Origin: Petunia secreta
Taxonomy: Eukaryota > Streptophyta > Magnoliopsida > Solanales > Solanaceae
Length of the DNA stretch: 64,000 nt
Direction: 5' to 3'
Assembly: GCA_029990175.1 (NCBI GenBank)
Contig: JARKIP010000005.1
Location: 68,604,001-68,668,000, forward strand
Shown: one piece after another, positions 1 through 10,610 of the stretch
Layout: every line of letters begins with the position of its first letter
Position numbering within the stretch: the stretch's first letter is position 1
Made by a program: the position numbers and the translations under genes
The notes under the pieces: generated by a model
Told to the model about the DNA's origin: nothing
Seen by the model: only the letters and a program-made list of their open reading frames with translations
Databases searched by the model: none

Positions 1-71
1 AAAATGAACCGGAACCGGTCCGAACCGGACCGGACCGGACCGGACCGGGAAATCTGATGGGCTTTAGCAAA

Positions 72-140
72 AAATAGCCGTTGGGCAACGGCTATTTCAC
101 GCACAGCCGTTGGCCCAACGGCCAAAAACGGCTATTTTTG
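72..140. promoter_or_regulatory. Paired palindromes upstream of the hAT transposase
   Basis: AAATAGCCGTTG (72-83) and CAACGGCTATTT (86-97) form a perfect 12-bp-arm palindrome with a 2-bp centre. GCCGTTGG (106-113) and CCAACGGC (115-122) form a second one. A third half-site, AACGGCTATTTTTGG, follows. The same GCCGTTGG core recurs before the second unit of this element (3627-3657) and before both units of the other copy (52027-52062, 55531-55540). Its position suggests a binding site for an element-encoded protein; that role is inferred. Confidence 0.6.
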
Positions 141-194
141 GCCCCCCACCCCCTAGGCGCCCCCATACCCCCCCCCCCCCCCACCTATTTTTTC

Positions 195-203
195 TATAAA
201 TAC
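195..203 (+). promoter_or_regulatory. TATA box of hAT transposase unit
   Basis: TATAAATAC follows a run of C (about 165-183) and lies some 390 bp before the likely ATG at 583. The same order, C-rich stretch then TATAAATAC, precedes the BED-only gene at 3711-3719. The 304-582 interval is AT-rich with a tandem repeat of GTAGCATATTTTAGTAATTT at about 511-574, and probably holds the leader or a leader intron. Confidence 0.5.
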
Positions 204-582
204 CATCATTTTTCATCAATTTATTCAAAATCTCTCTAATATTCTCTCTAAATCTTTATCAATCTCTCTTATTTCTACAAAGGCTATTTGCTAAATAATT
301 CAAAGTTGCTCTTGCAAAAATGGTCTAAGTGCTAAATTGCATTACAAAAAAATATTTGGAGTGAAGTGGAATATTATTCGGTGCGGTTCCGGTCAAGTTT
401 CAACTTTTACTTCCTAAGTTCTACAATCTACATTCTAAGTTCACGATATCAAGTAAACTCGTTCTTATTTTTTTATTATGTATTTTATTTTTGTGCAATA
501 TTATTGTTTGTAGCATATTTTAGTAATTTGTTTGTAGCATATTTTAGTAATTTGTTTGTAGCATATTTTAGTAATTATAAAA

Positions 583-2999
583 ATGTCTGGACTGTGGAGA
601 TCAATTACTGGGCGTACGGGTAGTGGTCGTAGATCACGTGCTTCTAACCAGGGGGGATGATAGACGTAGTCGTGCTATAGGTAAAAGACCAATTGGTACT
701 TCTAGCGCTCCTTCTCATCTAGATGATTTTACTCAAGAAGATGACACACAATTTTATCATGATATAGATTTTGATCAACCACTAGATAATGATATGTTAG
801 AGACACAATATGAAGAAAATACCGAAGGGGCTAATTTAGATGATGAAACACCCACTAGTCAATTTCAAGGTGAACCTGAAGAAACTGAATTACCACCTAT
901 GCCTCCTAGTAGAGAGCTATATGTACGACCCGAAAGATCGGATGTGTGGAAATTTATGACAAAATGTTCCGGCTCAGACCGCTAAATGTGATCTCTGTAA
1001 AAAAGTTTGGGATTTTAAAACCGGCAGGCATAATAGTGGGACGGTAAAGTTGAGAACACACTTAGAAAACCATCATAAGGATGAATAGGAAAGGAGGCCG
1101 GGTGGCACTCGTTCAGGGAATAGAATGGCTCCATTGCAAGGTAGTGGAGTCCAACAGGAAATTAACCTAGTGACGGGGGGGCTTATGCATTATGATAAGA
1201 AGAAAGATAGGGAACAAATGGCAAAAATAATTGCGGTAGAGTGCTTACCTTTTACATTTGCTTCTTGTCAAGGTTTTATTCGTTATATTCAAACCGTATA
1301 TAATCCATCTTTTCAAGGTTTTCCAAAAACTACGGTTAGAAGTGATATTATAAAATTTAAAAATGAATATAGACAATATTTACTATATATATTTTATCAC
1401 TTTGATTGTAGAGTTTGTCTTACTACTGATTTGGGTCGTGGTGTTAATGGGTATGAGTATTTAACAGTTACTTGTCATTGGATAGATCTTAACTGGGTAA
1501 TGCAAAAAAGAATTTTAGCATATTGTGTTGTCGATGAACCACACACGGGAGCATTTATTAAGAGAGAAGTTTCGGATATTTGTAAGGCGTATTTTCTTAG
1601 TGATAAAATTTGAAGTATAACTCTTGATAATGTTGAAAACAATGATTTTGCTATTAGTAAGTTAATACCCGCATTGCATCCCCCTTTTGAAGAATTGTTT
1701 GATGTTAGATGTGCATGTCATATATATAATTTAGTTGTAAAAGATGACCTTAAGTTATTTGATCCTACTATTATGAAGGTTAGACTCGCAATTAGTTATA
1801 TTTTTAAATCTAAAAAACTAGATAGATGGAGGGACTTTAAGGTAGAGTGTGTGAATGAAGGTTTAAATCCTAGAAGAGTTCCCAAGGAAGTTTCAACTAG
1901 GTGGAACACTGTATATGACTCTTTGACTGTTGCTTACACTTTACGAGTGCCTATTACTAATTATTTTAATCGCAAAGTGGTTGTAATGTATCACCTAGAA
2001 GAATCTGATTGGCTAAATGTTGAGCGTCTTCTTCTTTTTTTAGCAAAGTTTTTTTATGCTACTAAAGAATTTTTCGGTCAATATTATCCTACAATCACTA
2101 CCATGTTGTATTTTATAGCTGGAATAGCAGAATTACTTAACGATTATAGAGTAGTGTCTGGTTATGAAGTTGCGGTAGAAGCAATGATTGAAAATTTTAA
2201 AAAATATTTTTTTCCCATTCCACCACTTTATTGCATTGCTTCTGTATTACATCCATGTTTTAAACGTTTTAATACGGAAATGCTAATTAGAGAAATTTAT
2301 CGGACTTTGAGAATTACTGATGAAGAAGCACCAAGTGTAGAAATAGTTTGTGCGCAAGTAATTGTAGATTGCCAACGGATTTATGAAAGGTATAGGAGTG
2401 CAGCTGATAATATTGTTCCAAGTGTTCCAAGTGGAGCTAGATCAAGTTCAACGCAGGCGAGTAAAAGAGCTGCAACCGGATTGGGAAGTTTTTCCAGCCT
2501 TAATCAAAGGCTTTCTAGCAGGCATTCGAGTAGCAGCGGAGGGTTCAACGAGCTTGATGTTTATTTACTTCATGCTTGCAAGGAAGTTGATTATTTTGGA
2601 AGCGAGCAACTACTGCCATTTTGGAAGGATCAACAAGCATAGTTTCCAATTTTAGCAAAAATGGCGCGGGATATTCTAACTATTCAAGCATCATCAGTTG
2701 CTTCAGAAAGCGCGTTTAGCCAAGGAAGATTACAAATTGGAGATCATAGACATTCATTGAAGGAAGAAGCAATGGAGACGGTCGTATTATTCAGAGATTG
2801 GATTAGATCCGAGCGAAGAAATTTTGAATTTGCAGAAGATGAACTAGCCGATGTAGAAGCATCAACAGAAATTTTATCAGGCGATGGAAGTTTGGACAAT
2901 GAAAATGATTATGAAGAAGATGACTCTTTGCCACCGGTTCCTCCAGAGGTGCCAGAAGAAATTATTCAGAAAATGAGAAGTTTTTTTATTAATATGTAG
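583..2999 (+). pseudogene. hAT transposase (BED finger, RNase-H fold, dimerisation domain), broken
   Basis: The gene probably begins at ATG 583 (MSGLWRS...), followed by a frameshift near 655. An acidic N-terminal region (about 656-940) leads into a BED zinc finger that is again frameshifted near 967; its ligands are visible in CDLC and THLENHH. The catalytic region (1125-2642) carries conserved hAT blocks such as RCACHIYNLVVKD and VSTRWNTVYDSL, with a stop at 1612. The C-terminal dimerisation domain (2661-2999) has SSVASESAFSQGR and LKEEAMETVVLFRDWI. With at least four breaks the protein cannot be made from this copy. The closest relative in the window is the minus-strand transposase at 52855-55060. 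RICESLEEPER/Tam3-like membership follows from the domain order. Confidence 0.85.
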
Positions 3000-3159
3000 T
3001 TTTTGCAATTTAATATCTATGTACTTTGCAAAAAACAAAAAAAAATTCAACCATTATTCAATAAAATGCGTTACGCCTTGCTATTAAGTAAATTATAATC
3101 CTTTGTTATATTCTCAATTGTCCTTTGCTATAAAGTTACCTCTTTGCAATTCAATACTA

Positions 3160-3450
3160 AATACTAAATACCAAAGAGTAAATACTAAATACTAAATACT
3201 AAATACTAAATACTAAAATACTAAATACTAAATACTATTTACTAATTACTAAATACTATTATACTGCTAACTTAGTATTAAGTTTGAAAAAATAATAAGT
3301 GTTATGTCTTGCTACTAAGTTATCAATCATTGTTTTATATATTCTCAATTATACTTTTACAATTTAATACTTAAATATTAAATACTAAAATACTACATTA
3401 CTTAATAGTTAATACTTTAATACTAGATTACTAGTATTATATAAGTTATT
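3160..3450. repeat. AT-rich tail with TACTAAA heptamer repeats
   Basis: Between the transposase stop and the internal GGACC cluster lies a stretch built from a 7-bp unit, TACTAAA, in a near-perfect run at about 3163-3240 and degenerate copies to about 3425. It separates the two hAT units and holds no ORF. The unit differs from the plant telomere heptamer (CCCTAAA) and is not taken as telomeric. Confidence 0.7.
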
Positions 3451-3540
3451 ACATAAAAAATAGATGTCCAAAAAACAAAAACTACAAATGGTATTAAAAA
3501 CAAACAAAAAACCAAAAAACAAAAAAAATAAACAAAACGA

Positions 3541-3719
3541 CAGAACCGGGCCGGACCGGACTGGACCAGAACCGGACCGGACCGGCCCACTGCAACAATG
3601 TCCAAATGCGCTCCCTTTTGAAAATAGCCGTTGGCAACGGCCATAAACGGCTATTTTTCCCACCCCCACACCCATAAACGCCCCTACAGCCCTCCCCTAC
3701 CTATTTTTCTTATAAATAC
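3541..3719 (+). promoter_or_regulatory. Second promoter cassette inside hAT copy 1
   Basis: This interval repeats the order seen at the element's 5' end: a GGACC/CCGGT cluster (3541-3590), a GCCGTTG/CAACGGC palindrome (3627-3641) with a further AAACGGCTATTT arm (to 3657), a C-rich stretch, then TATAAATAC at 3711-3719. It lies directly upstream of the BED-only ORF at 3807. No hAT terminus or target duplication is visible at its left side, so it does not look like the start of an independent insertion. Confidence 0.6.
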
Positions 3720-3806
3720 TCTCATATTTCATCAAATTAATCACAATTCAACATTTCTCATAAAAAAATTCTATCAAAAGGCTATTTTTATAAATTTTCT
3801 ATCAAC

Positions 3807-4088
3807 ATGGCTGCAAATGCAAATAATCCTAATCAAGTTCAAGGTGCTACTACAGCTGGTCCGTCTGGTGGTCCAAGAAGAACTAAAAGATCCGAAGTTT
3901 GGAAATTTATCACAAAAAATAATGATACTGGCAAAGCTCAATGTACTCTTTGTCAGAAAGTTTGGAATTGGGATGATGAATCAAATACTGGAGGGACAGT
4001 GAGGTTTAAGACCCACTTGGAATACCATCATACCTACGAATGGGCAACTCGTGGTGGTGGCAAATATCTGCAACGACGTGATAATTGA
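3807..4088 (+). CDS. BED zinc-finger-only protein of the hAT element
   Basis: An open 93-residue frame from ATG 3807, about 88 bp after a TATA box. A short Ala/Asn/Gly-rich head (residues 1-30) is followed by a BED finger: RSEVWKFITKN, then CTLC as the first ligand pair, then FKTHLEYHH as the His pair. It stops soon after the finger, with no RNase-H fold or dimerisation domain, so it could bind DNA but not transpose. It resembles the BED part of the transposase gene upstream but has its own promoter cassette. A degenerate counterpart (MAENQAS..., 51650-51838 minus) occupies the same position in the other copy. It may be a regulator, or simply the remains of an internally deleted transposase gene. 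Confidence 0.65.
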   Translation: MAANANNPNQVQGATTAGPSGGPRRTKRSEVWKFITKNNDTGKAQCTLCQKVWNWDDESNTGGTVRFKTHLEYHHTYEWATRGGGKYLQRRDN

Positions 4089-4309
4089 GTGTTGAGTCGC
4101 TGAAGTTGAAAATTTATGTATTTTTCTGATTTCTAGTCTATTTTCATGTTTTTATTTTCTAATTATGCATTTCCATTTTCCAACTTAATGTATTGTGTGT
4201 ATTGTTGAATAACATGTGTGTTTTGTGTTGTTTATTTAGATTTTAGTCTACCAATATTTTTTTCCTTCTATTTTAAACAATAAAAAATATAATTTAAAAA
4301 ATAAAAAAA
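4089..4309. other. AT-rich 3' region of the BED-only unit
   Basis: This non-coding stretch follows the BED-only stop. It holds TTGT/TTTA-rich sequence suited to a 3' end, ending in an A-rich run before the GGACC cluster. I see no further gene. Confidence 0.5.
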
Positions 4310-4531
4310 AAATTAACGAAACTGGACCGGACCGGACCGGACCGGGACCGGAACGGACCGGACCGGGACCGGAACGGTTTCGTTTGCCGGTTTTGGTTCC
4401 GATCCGGCATTGGTGCAACTGCACCGTTTGACCGGACCGGGCCCGGACCGGTACCGACTTTTTTTTAACATAACACCGGACCGGACCGGCGTAGGCGCAC
4501 CGGAACCGGACCGGGCCGGTGGACAGCCTTA
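4310..4531. repeat. 3' subterminal GGACC/CCGGT repeat array of hAT copy 1
   Basis: Many short GGACCGGACC-type units in both orientations fill this interval up to the terminus CAGCCTTA. Subterminal arrays of this sort are typical transposase-binding regions in hAT elements. Chance ORFs across it (for example 4248-4865 minus) encode Gly-Pro-Val-Arg runs and are artefacts of the repeat. Confidence 0.75.
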
Positions 4532-4865
4532 CTTCCAACCTTTTAACTGTTTCCTCTTCCCCCTCAAGAACAGCCTCAGAACCTTCTCCCTTTTCCTCCT
4601 CATGTATCACAACATTCAAAGGATAGGTAAAATTTACCTGATACTGATACAGAACCATAGCTCTTGACAAATCCTCAACCTGCTCAATAATTGATTCAGC
4701 CGTGGGAACTGGTCCTTCCCCCTGAATTTCAGGTTCAGGTACTTCTGGGATTATTTCAGGAATTGCAGGGTTTAGGTCAGTGGTATCCATGGGTGAAGGA
4801 GGGTTGAGATTTTGTGGTTGTTCAGTGGTGGGTGCAGTTGAAGAATTTTCAGGAGAAAGAGACAT
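4532..4865 (-). pseudogene. Extra ORF downstream of copia pol, truncated by hAT insertion
   Basis: From ATG 4865 the frame MSLSPENSSTAP... runs about 110 residues, rich in Pro, Glu and Thr, before the hAT terminus cuts it. No known domain is recognised. Its place after RNase H matches the additional (sometimes called env-like) ORF described in sirevirus-type copia elements, but nothing here shows a membrane or envelope function. A TATA box lies about 98 bp upstream, so it may have been expressed separately from gag-pol. Confidence 0.5.
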
Positions 4866-4962
4866 TCTAGCAATTCGAATTAAGAGATAATTGATTATTC
4901 TTTCTGAAATTTTGAGAATTCAGTTTGTGAGTAAAGTAAAATAATAATGGGGGAGAAGGAGT

Positions 4963-4971
4963 GTATTTATA
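4963..4971 (-). promoter_or_regulatory. TATA box before the extra copia ORF
   Basis: On the minus strand TATAAATAC lies 98 bp before ATG 4865, with CT- and A-rich leader-like sequence between. The 4972-5467 interval up to the pol stop is otherwise non-coding. The spacing suits a plant promoter, but activity is inferred only. Confidence 0.45.
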
Positions 4972-5467
4972 GAATGAATTAGGTAGTAGAGATAGAGTAG
5001 GAAACGATCACAATTACCTCAGCACGACATGCAGCCGTTACGGACTCTTGGGAGTCTCCCGGAGAAATAGAGCCGTTGGACTGTTTAAGTCTCCTTTTCA
5101 GAGTGGGAACTGTTCCTCCGATGGGACTCTTATGCAGTTTGGATATGGTTAGGAAACTTAGTGGGATTTATCCTAATTACAAGTTACCTATAGCCTTTGC
5201 ACTTCTAATTTAACTGAATAATAACGAGTACATACCTGATTTTAACACGAAAATTCAGTGTCCTTCCTATTTGCAACATTTTTTATCAATCTGAAATTCT
5301 AAGAGCATAAGGGTAACATCATTCAATTTTAGCAACTCTAAATAAGAAGTATGGCATAAGAGTATACATTTAAGTATTAAGCTGGACTGAATCATTCATA
5401 ATGACTTGAATAAAATTCATTTTAAGTGCAATTTTCTAGCCAATTATGAAGTAAAGCATAGATGATT

Positions 5468-8400
5468 TTATGTGAATTTAATCATCCCTAATTCCAACCT
5501 ATTTCTTTCAAAATCATCTCTATCTAGAGCTTTTGTAAAGATGTCAGCAATTTGCTTTTCAGTAGGACAAAATGCTACGGTGATCAAACCTTTTTCATAG
5601 TTGTCTCTTAGGAAATGATGTCTTATATCAATGTGTATAGTCCTTTTGTAATGCATTGGATTTTTTGTCATGTTAATAGCACTAGTGTTATCACAATAGA
5701 TAGGAACAGTTCCTACATCAACACCAAAATCCTGTAATTGTTGTTTGATCCATAACAACTGCGAACAATATGAAGCAGCTGCCACATATTCAGCCTCAGC
5801 AGTGGAAAGTGCCACTGAATTTTGTTTCTTGGTTCCCCAAGAAACCAAATACTCACCAAGAAAATGTGTCATACCTGAGGTACTTTTTCTATCAACAAGG
5901 AAACATTCATAGTCAGCATCAGTATATCCAACAAGATTAAAACTACCACCTTTTGGATACCAAAGTCCCAAGGGACCTGTTCCTTTCAGATACCTCAATA
6001 TTCTCTTGACAGCTTTCAAATGAGATTCCATAGGATCTGATTGAAACCTAGCACACAAACCAACACTGAACACAATATCATGTCTACTAGCAGTTAGATA
6101 AAGTAGAGAACCAATCATACCTCTATACAATTTTTGATCAACTGATATTCCATGTTCATCAAGATCCAATTTTGTGGCAGTGGCAATAGGTGTGTCAATT
6201 TCTTTAGCATTATCCATATCAAATCTTTTAAGTAATTCCTTAACATACTTTTGTTGATGGATCATAGTTTCATTTGAGGTTTGCTTAATTTGTAAACCCA
6301 AAAAGAAATTGAGTTCACCCATCATGCTCATCTCAAACTCACTCCCCATCAAGTTTGCAAATACCTTACATAAATTTTTACAAGTAGCACCAAAGATTAT
6401 ATCATCTACATAAATTTGAACAATTAAGAGATGCTTACCTTTTTCTTTCAAAAACAATGTGCTATCAATTTTCCCTCTCTTGTATCCATGCTGGAGTAGA
6501 AAATTTGATAGCCTTTCATACCATGCTCTTGGTGCCTACTTGAGCCCATACAAGACCTTGTCCAACTTGTACACATGTTCAGGGAACTATTCATTTTCAA
6601 AACCTGGAGGTTGCTTGACATACACTTCTTCTTTCAAGTAACCATTTAGAAATGCACTCTTAACATCCATTTCATGTAGAGTAAATTCTATGTATGTAGC
6701 AAAGGCTATAAGAAGTCTTATTGCTACCAGTCTTGCAACTGGAGCAAAAGTCTCATCATAGTCGATGCCCTCCTCTTGACTATATCCCTGAACAACTAGC
6801 CTGGCCATATTTCTTGTTACCATGCCATCGTCATCGAGTTTGTTTCTAAAAACCTATTTCGTTCCAATTATGGATCTGTTCCTTGGCTTGGATTCCAGAT
6901 GCCAAACTTGACTCCTTTGGAATTGATTCAATTCCTCCTGCATAGCATTAATCCAATCTGCATCCTTCAATGCTTCTTTCACATTTTTGGGTTCAACAAG
7001 AGATAGGAAAACACTAAAGGCACACAGATTGTGATTTTTGACTGCTGATCTGGTTTGAATCCCAGCAGTCTTATCTGAGATTATTTGATCCACAGGATGT
7101 GGACCTTGATACTTGTAAGGCTTGGGTGTCAATCCATTGTCAGAAGTCCTCTGCTGAGGAACAGCTCCTGATAGAGTAGCACTACCAGTTTGTGAGGTGG
7201 AACCAACATTTGTTCCCCCTGTTTCAGTGCCACTCTTCTCAGTTCTGTCCTGAGGAACAGTTCCTTGCAGTTCACTTCTCATATCTAGAGTCTGCATTTG
7301 TGGATTAAGTTCATAATCTTTCAGCATTCCAATTTCTTCATCCTCCTGTACCTATTCTTGAGTGAGTCTGTCAGTTTCATCAAATTTAACATGCATGCTT
7401 TCTTCAATTTTCAATGTTTTCTTGTTAAACACCTTATAAGATTTATTATTTAAAGAATAACCAACAAATATTCCCTCATCACTTCTAGGATCAAATTTTC
7501 CTAAGGTATCTTTCTCATAGTTGTGTATAAAACATTTGCAACCAAAAGCCCTAAGATGAGAAATATTTGGTTTTCTTCCCTTAAGCAATTCATATGGGGT
7601 CTTTTCTATTAATGGCCTTGTCATACATCTATTTATTATGTAGCATGCAGTATTAATAGCATCACCCCAAAAGTTTTGTGGAAGATTTCTAAATATTAAC
7701 ATAGTCCTTGCCATTTCCTCTAGAGTCCTATTTTTCCTTTCCACTCCACCATTTTGTTGTGGAGTTCTAGGTGAAGAAAAATTATGATTAATGTCATTTT
7801 CATTACAGAAATTGGAAAACATATGATTTTCAAATTCAGTTCCATGATCCAACCTAATGGCAACAATATGATTATCTAGAGTTCTTTGAGCTTTCTTTGC
7901 AAAAATTGAAAATGCATTAAATGCTTCTTCTTTAGATGCAAGAAATATAGTCCATGTAAATCTGGAGTAATCATGCACCAATACCATAACATACTTCTTA
8001 CCTCCATGACTCATTGTTCTCATTGGACCACATAAATCCATATGGACCAGTTCCAAAGGTTTAGTGGTACTTACCTGTTTCTTCGGTTTGAAGGAGGATT
8101 TTACATGCTTCCCCCTGACACATGCTTCACATACTTTTTCATCATTAAACTTGATGTTAGGAAGACCTATCACCAAGTCCTTGGACACAAGTTTGTTCAA
8201 TTGTGAAAGACTAGCATGTCCTAGTCTTTTGTGCCATAGGAGGGGATCATTTTGCACCACACTTAAGCAACTTAAGCTTCCATTAGATAGTGTCAACAAG
8301 TCTACTTTGTAGATGTTTCCATTCCTATTTCCCTGCAAAATAATCTCTCCAGAAGTTTGGTTAGTCACAGTGCATCCAGTAGATGAGAAATTAACATTAT

Positions 8401-8850
8401 TACCTTTGTCACACAATTGAGATATACTCAATAAGCAATGCTTCAGCCCATCTACTAGAAACACATTGTCTATACTATGTGAATCAGACCTACCTACCTT
8501 TCCAATACCAATGATTTCCCCTTTCTTACCATTACCGAAGGAAACACTTCCTCATTGAAAGGCTGAGAGTGAAAGGAACAGTTCCTTATGTCTTGTCATG
8601 TGCCTTGAGCAACCACTGTCCATGTACCATTTGTGGTTTATCTCCTTCACTCTAGCCTGCAAAATAAAACTAGGGGTTAATTTTAAGAACCCAAACTAGT
8701 TTGGGTTCCTTTCCTTTAGAAAAAGGATGAATCGGATCTCTCCTAGCCCAGAATGGTAATGGTTTCTTTGTGTCAACAGTTTTCTTTTTTACAGAATGTT
8801 GAACAGGTTTATAGGACCCATTCCTCTGTCTCACGGAATTTTGAACAGGT
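5468..8850 (-). pseudogene. Copia 1 pol: protease, integrase, RT and RNase H, broken
   Basis: Reading down the minus strand, the protease motif MDSGCSRHMT lies near 8600-8630, followed by an in-frame stop near 8553. GAG-pre-integrase and integrase occupy 8464-7352: HKRLGHASLSQL and CEACVRGKH give the HHCC finger, with LVHMDLCGP, RLDHGTEFEN and SPRTPQQNGGVERKNRTLEE for the DDE core. A linker with stops (7351-6854) precedes RT: VARLVAIRLLIAFA and VKSAFLNGYL at 6823-6587, and YVDDIIFGAT at the start of the 6457-5468 part. RNase H shows DRKSTSGMTHFLGE and STAEAEYVAAA. The frame ends at 5468. At least four interruptions make it non-functional. Confidence 0.88.
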
Positions 8851-8852
8851 TT

Positions 8853-10561
8853 TTAGGACCTGTTCCTCTGGGCAGCCCTTTTTAAAGATTGACAATTTTC
8901 TTTCCGGTGACCATTGTTCCCACAATGAGTGCATAGCCAGTTTTCAGGAAGTGATAAGTACTTACTCTTTGGATCCCATTTGGATGAAGACTGTGCTTTC
9001 ATGAATCCAATACCCTTCCTGTTACTACTATGATTTTCTTGTAACCATTCTAGTGCTTCAGAAGACTTGTTCCATTCTACAGTTTTTCTTAGCTCCATTT
9101 TTGTTTTAACCAGGTCTTCTTTCAAAAATCTTATCTTCTCATCTTTTTTGCATAGTTCATCAACTGTGACTTTCAGTTTCTCTTCAGCAATGTTCTGATG
9201 AGAATTAGCAATACCTTTACCTTTTTCAACTGTTTTAATATTTTCTAATTCCTGAACAGTTGATTCAAGTGTGAGGACCTGTTCCTCAAGCATGCTAATC
9301 TTTCTTTTCAGAAAATTATTTTTAATTATTTCCTCTTTGCATTCTGCTTCTAAACAATCAATTTCATCATGCAGTTGATGATTGCCATCCCTTAGAGGTT
9401 TAAATTCATTTAGCACAGTATGAAATACTTTAACCAATTTTTCTTTAGACATGCTTTTTACATCTTGTTTAAGTTTAGAAACAAATACCTCAGCATCTTC
9501 TTCATTTTCTGAATCTCCAAGAGCCATTAGAGCAAGATCCTCATCCAGATCATCATCAGTTATTTCGTCTTCACTGTCTTGCCATCCTGCAACCATTGCT
9601 TTGGGATTTCCACTTTTCTTATGGACCTGTTCCTTATCCTTTTTCCTTTCCTCAATAAATCTCTTCCTCCATTCTCCTTCCATAATTGGAAATTTGCTGA
9701 TGTAGTACTCCGTGCTTCCACATTTGTCGCATTCTCCAGCCTGTTTCATGTTAGAAGACCTACCCTGTCCACTAATCACCTTTTTCTTAATCAAATATTT
9801 CTGAACACTTTTAGCGATAAGGACCAGTTCCTTATCATCAATAATCTTATCAGTAGCAGTCAAGGCTAGGTTAGGTTCAGTTTTAACTGGTACTCCTATA
9901 TTTTTAACCTTTTTCCTTAGTTCATAAGTCTTTAAATTGCCTATAAGCTCATCTAAGGATATAGTGGTTAAATCTTTGCTTTCTATGATAGCACAAGCTT
10001 TGATCTCCCAAGAATCTGGAAGAACCCTAGTTAGAATCTTTTCTACTCTATCTTCCACAGTTAAAACCCTTCCCAAAGAGATAAGTTTAGAAGCAATGGC
10101 ATTAAATCTAGTATACATTTCAGAGATTGACTCTTCTTCTTTCATTTTAAAACTTTCATATTCAGCATAAGAAGTGTACCTCTAGACCTTTTTACCTGAC
10201 TTGTTCCGTCGTGTGCAACTTGTAGAGCATCCCAAATCTCCTTTTCAGTGGTATACCCTCTGATTCTAGTGCATTCGTCAGGACTAAGTCCACCAACAAG
10301 CCACTTCCTAGCTTTTGCATTCTTTTCCCATTGCTTTATGTCTTCAGCATTGCATTCTTTCCTGGTTTTAAGAACATCGTTTCCCTCAGCATCCTTCTTC
10401 ATTGGGATCATGGAACCTTCAGTTACTATGTCCCATAATTATAGTCCTCTGCTTGAAGATGATCACGCATCCTTTCCTTCTACCATGAATAGTATTTCCC
10501 ATTGACAAAAAGGAGCTCTAACCATTGACTGACCCTCACTATTCTCTCGTGATGTACTCAT
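8853..10561 (-). pseudogene. Copia 1 gag, broken
   Basis: The likely start is ATG 10561 (MSTSRENSEGQ...), about 50 nt after the LTR. Frameshifts occur near 10490 and 10150. A UBN2-type gag core is visible (KARKWLVGGLSPDE, EKEIWDALQVAHDG, then SISEMYTRFNAIASKL). A long Lys/Glu-rich stretch with heptad-like spacing follows, and a CCHC zinc knuckle, CTHCGNNGHRKENC, lies near the C-terminus. A second cysteine-rich block, CDKCGST, lies mid-protein. The gag is longer than in most copia elements, as expected of sirevirus-type families. Confidence 0.8.
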
Positions 10562-10597
10562 CTAATCCTAGGTGTTAGCCTTTTCAAGGATAACCTA

Positions 10598-10608
10598 CTC
10601 TGATACCA
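10598..10608 (-). other. Primer-binding site of copia 1
   Basis: On the minus strand the bases just after the LTR read TGGTATCAGAG, complementary to the 3' end of plant initiator tRNA-Met, the usual primer of copia elements. It is separated from the LTR by 2 bases. Confidence 0.75.
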
Positions 10609-10610
10609 AT

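Larger units (their letters stand above)
1..4531 (+). mobile_element. hAT DNA transposon, copy 1 (left end outside window)
   Basis: A hAT-superfamily element enters from the left edge and ends at 4531. Its right end reads CCGGTGGACAGCCTTA, a hAT-type inverted terminus, and is followed by CTTCCAAC (4532-4539), the expected 8-bp target duplication whose partner would lie left of the window. GGACC/CCGGT-rich subterminal DNA is seen at 1-50 and 4310-4531, with a third cluster inside at about 3541-3590. Two transcription units are present: a broken transposase (583-2999) and a BED-finger-only ORF (3807-4088). A second copy at 51182-55806 has the same layout, which argues that this is one element and not two. 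It interrupts the 3' ORF of the copia element to its right. Confidence 0.85.

Noticed and set aside
3163..3240. Interstitial telomere repeat
   Set aside because: The heptamer is TACTAAA, not CCCTAAA, and lies inside a hAT element in AT-rich DNA.
3409..3675. Overlapping frames on both strands across the internal GGACC cluster
   Set aside because: They are low-complexity translations (Gly-Pro-Val-Arg or Asp-Arg-Thr-Gly) of the hAT subterminal-type repeat and the AT-rich tail.
4248..4865. A single 205-residue minus-strand protein
   Set aside because: The frame crosses the hAT terminus at 4531. Only 4532-4865 belongs to the copia extra ORF; the rest is read-through of GGACC repeats.
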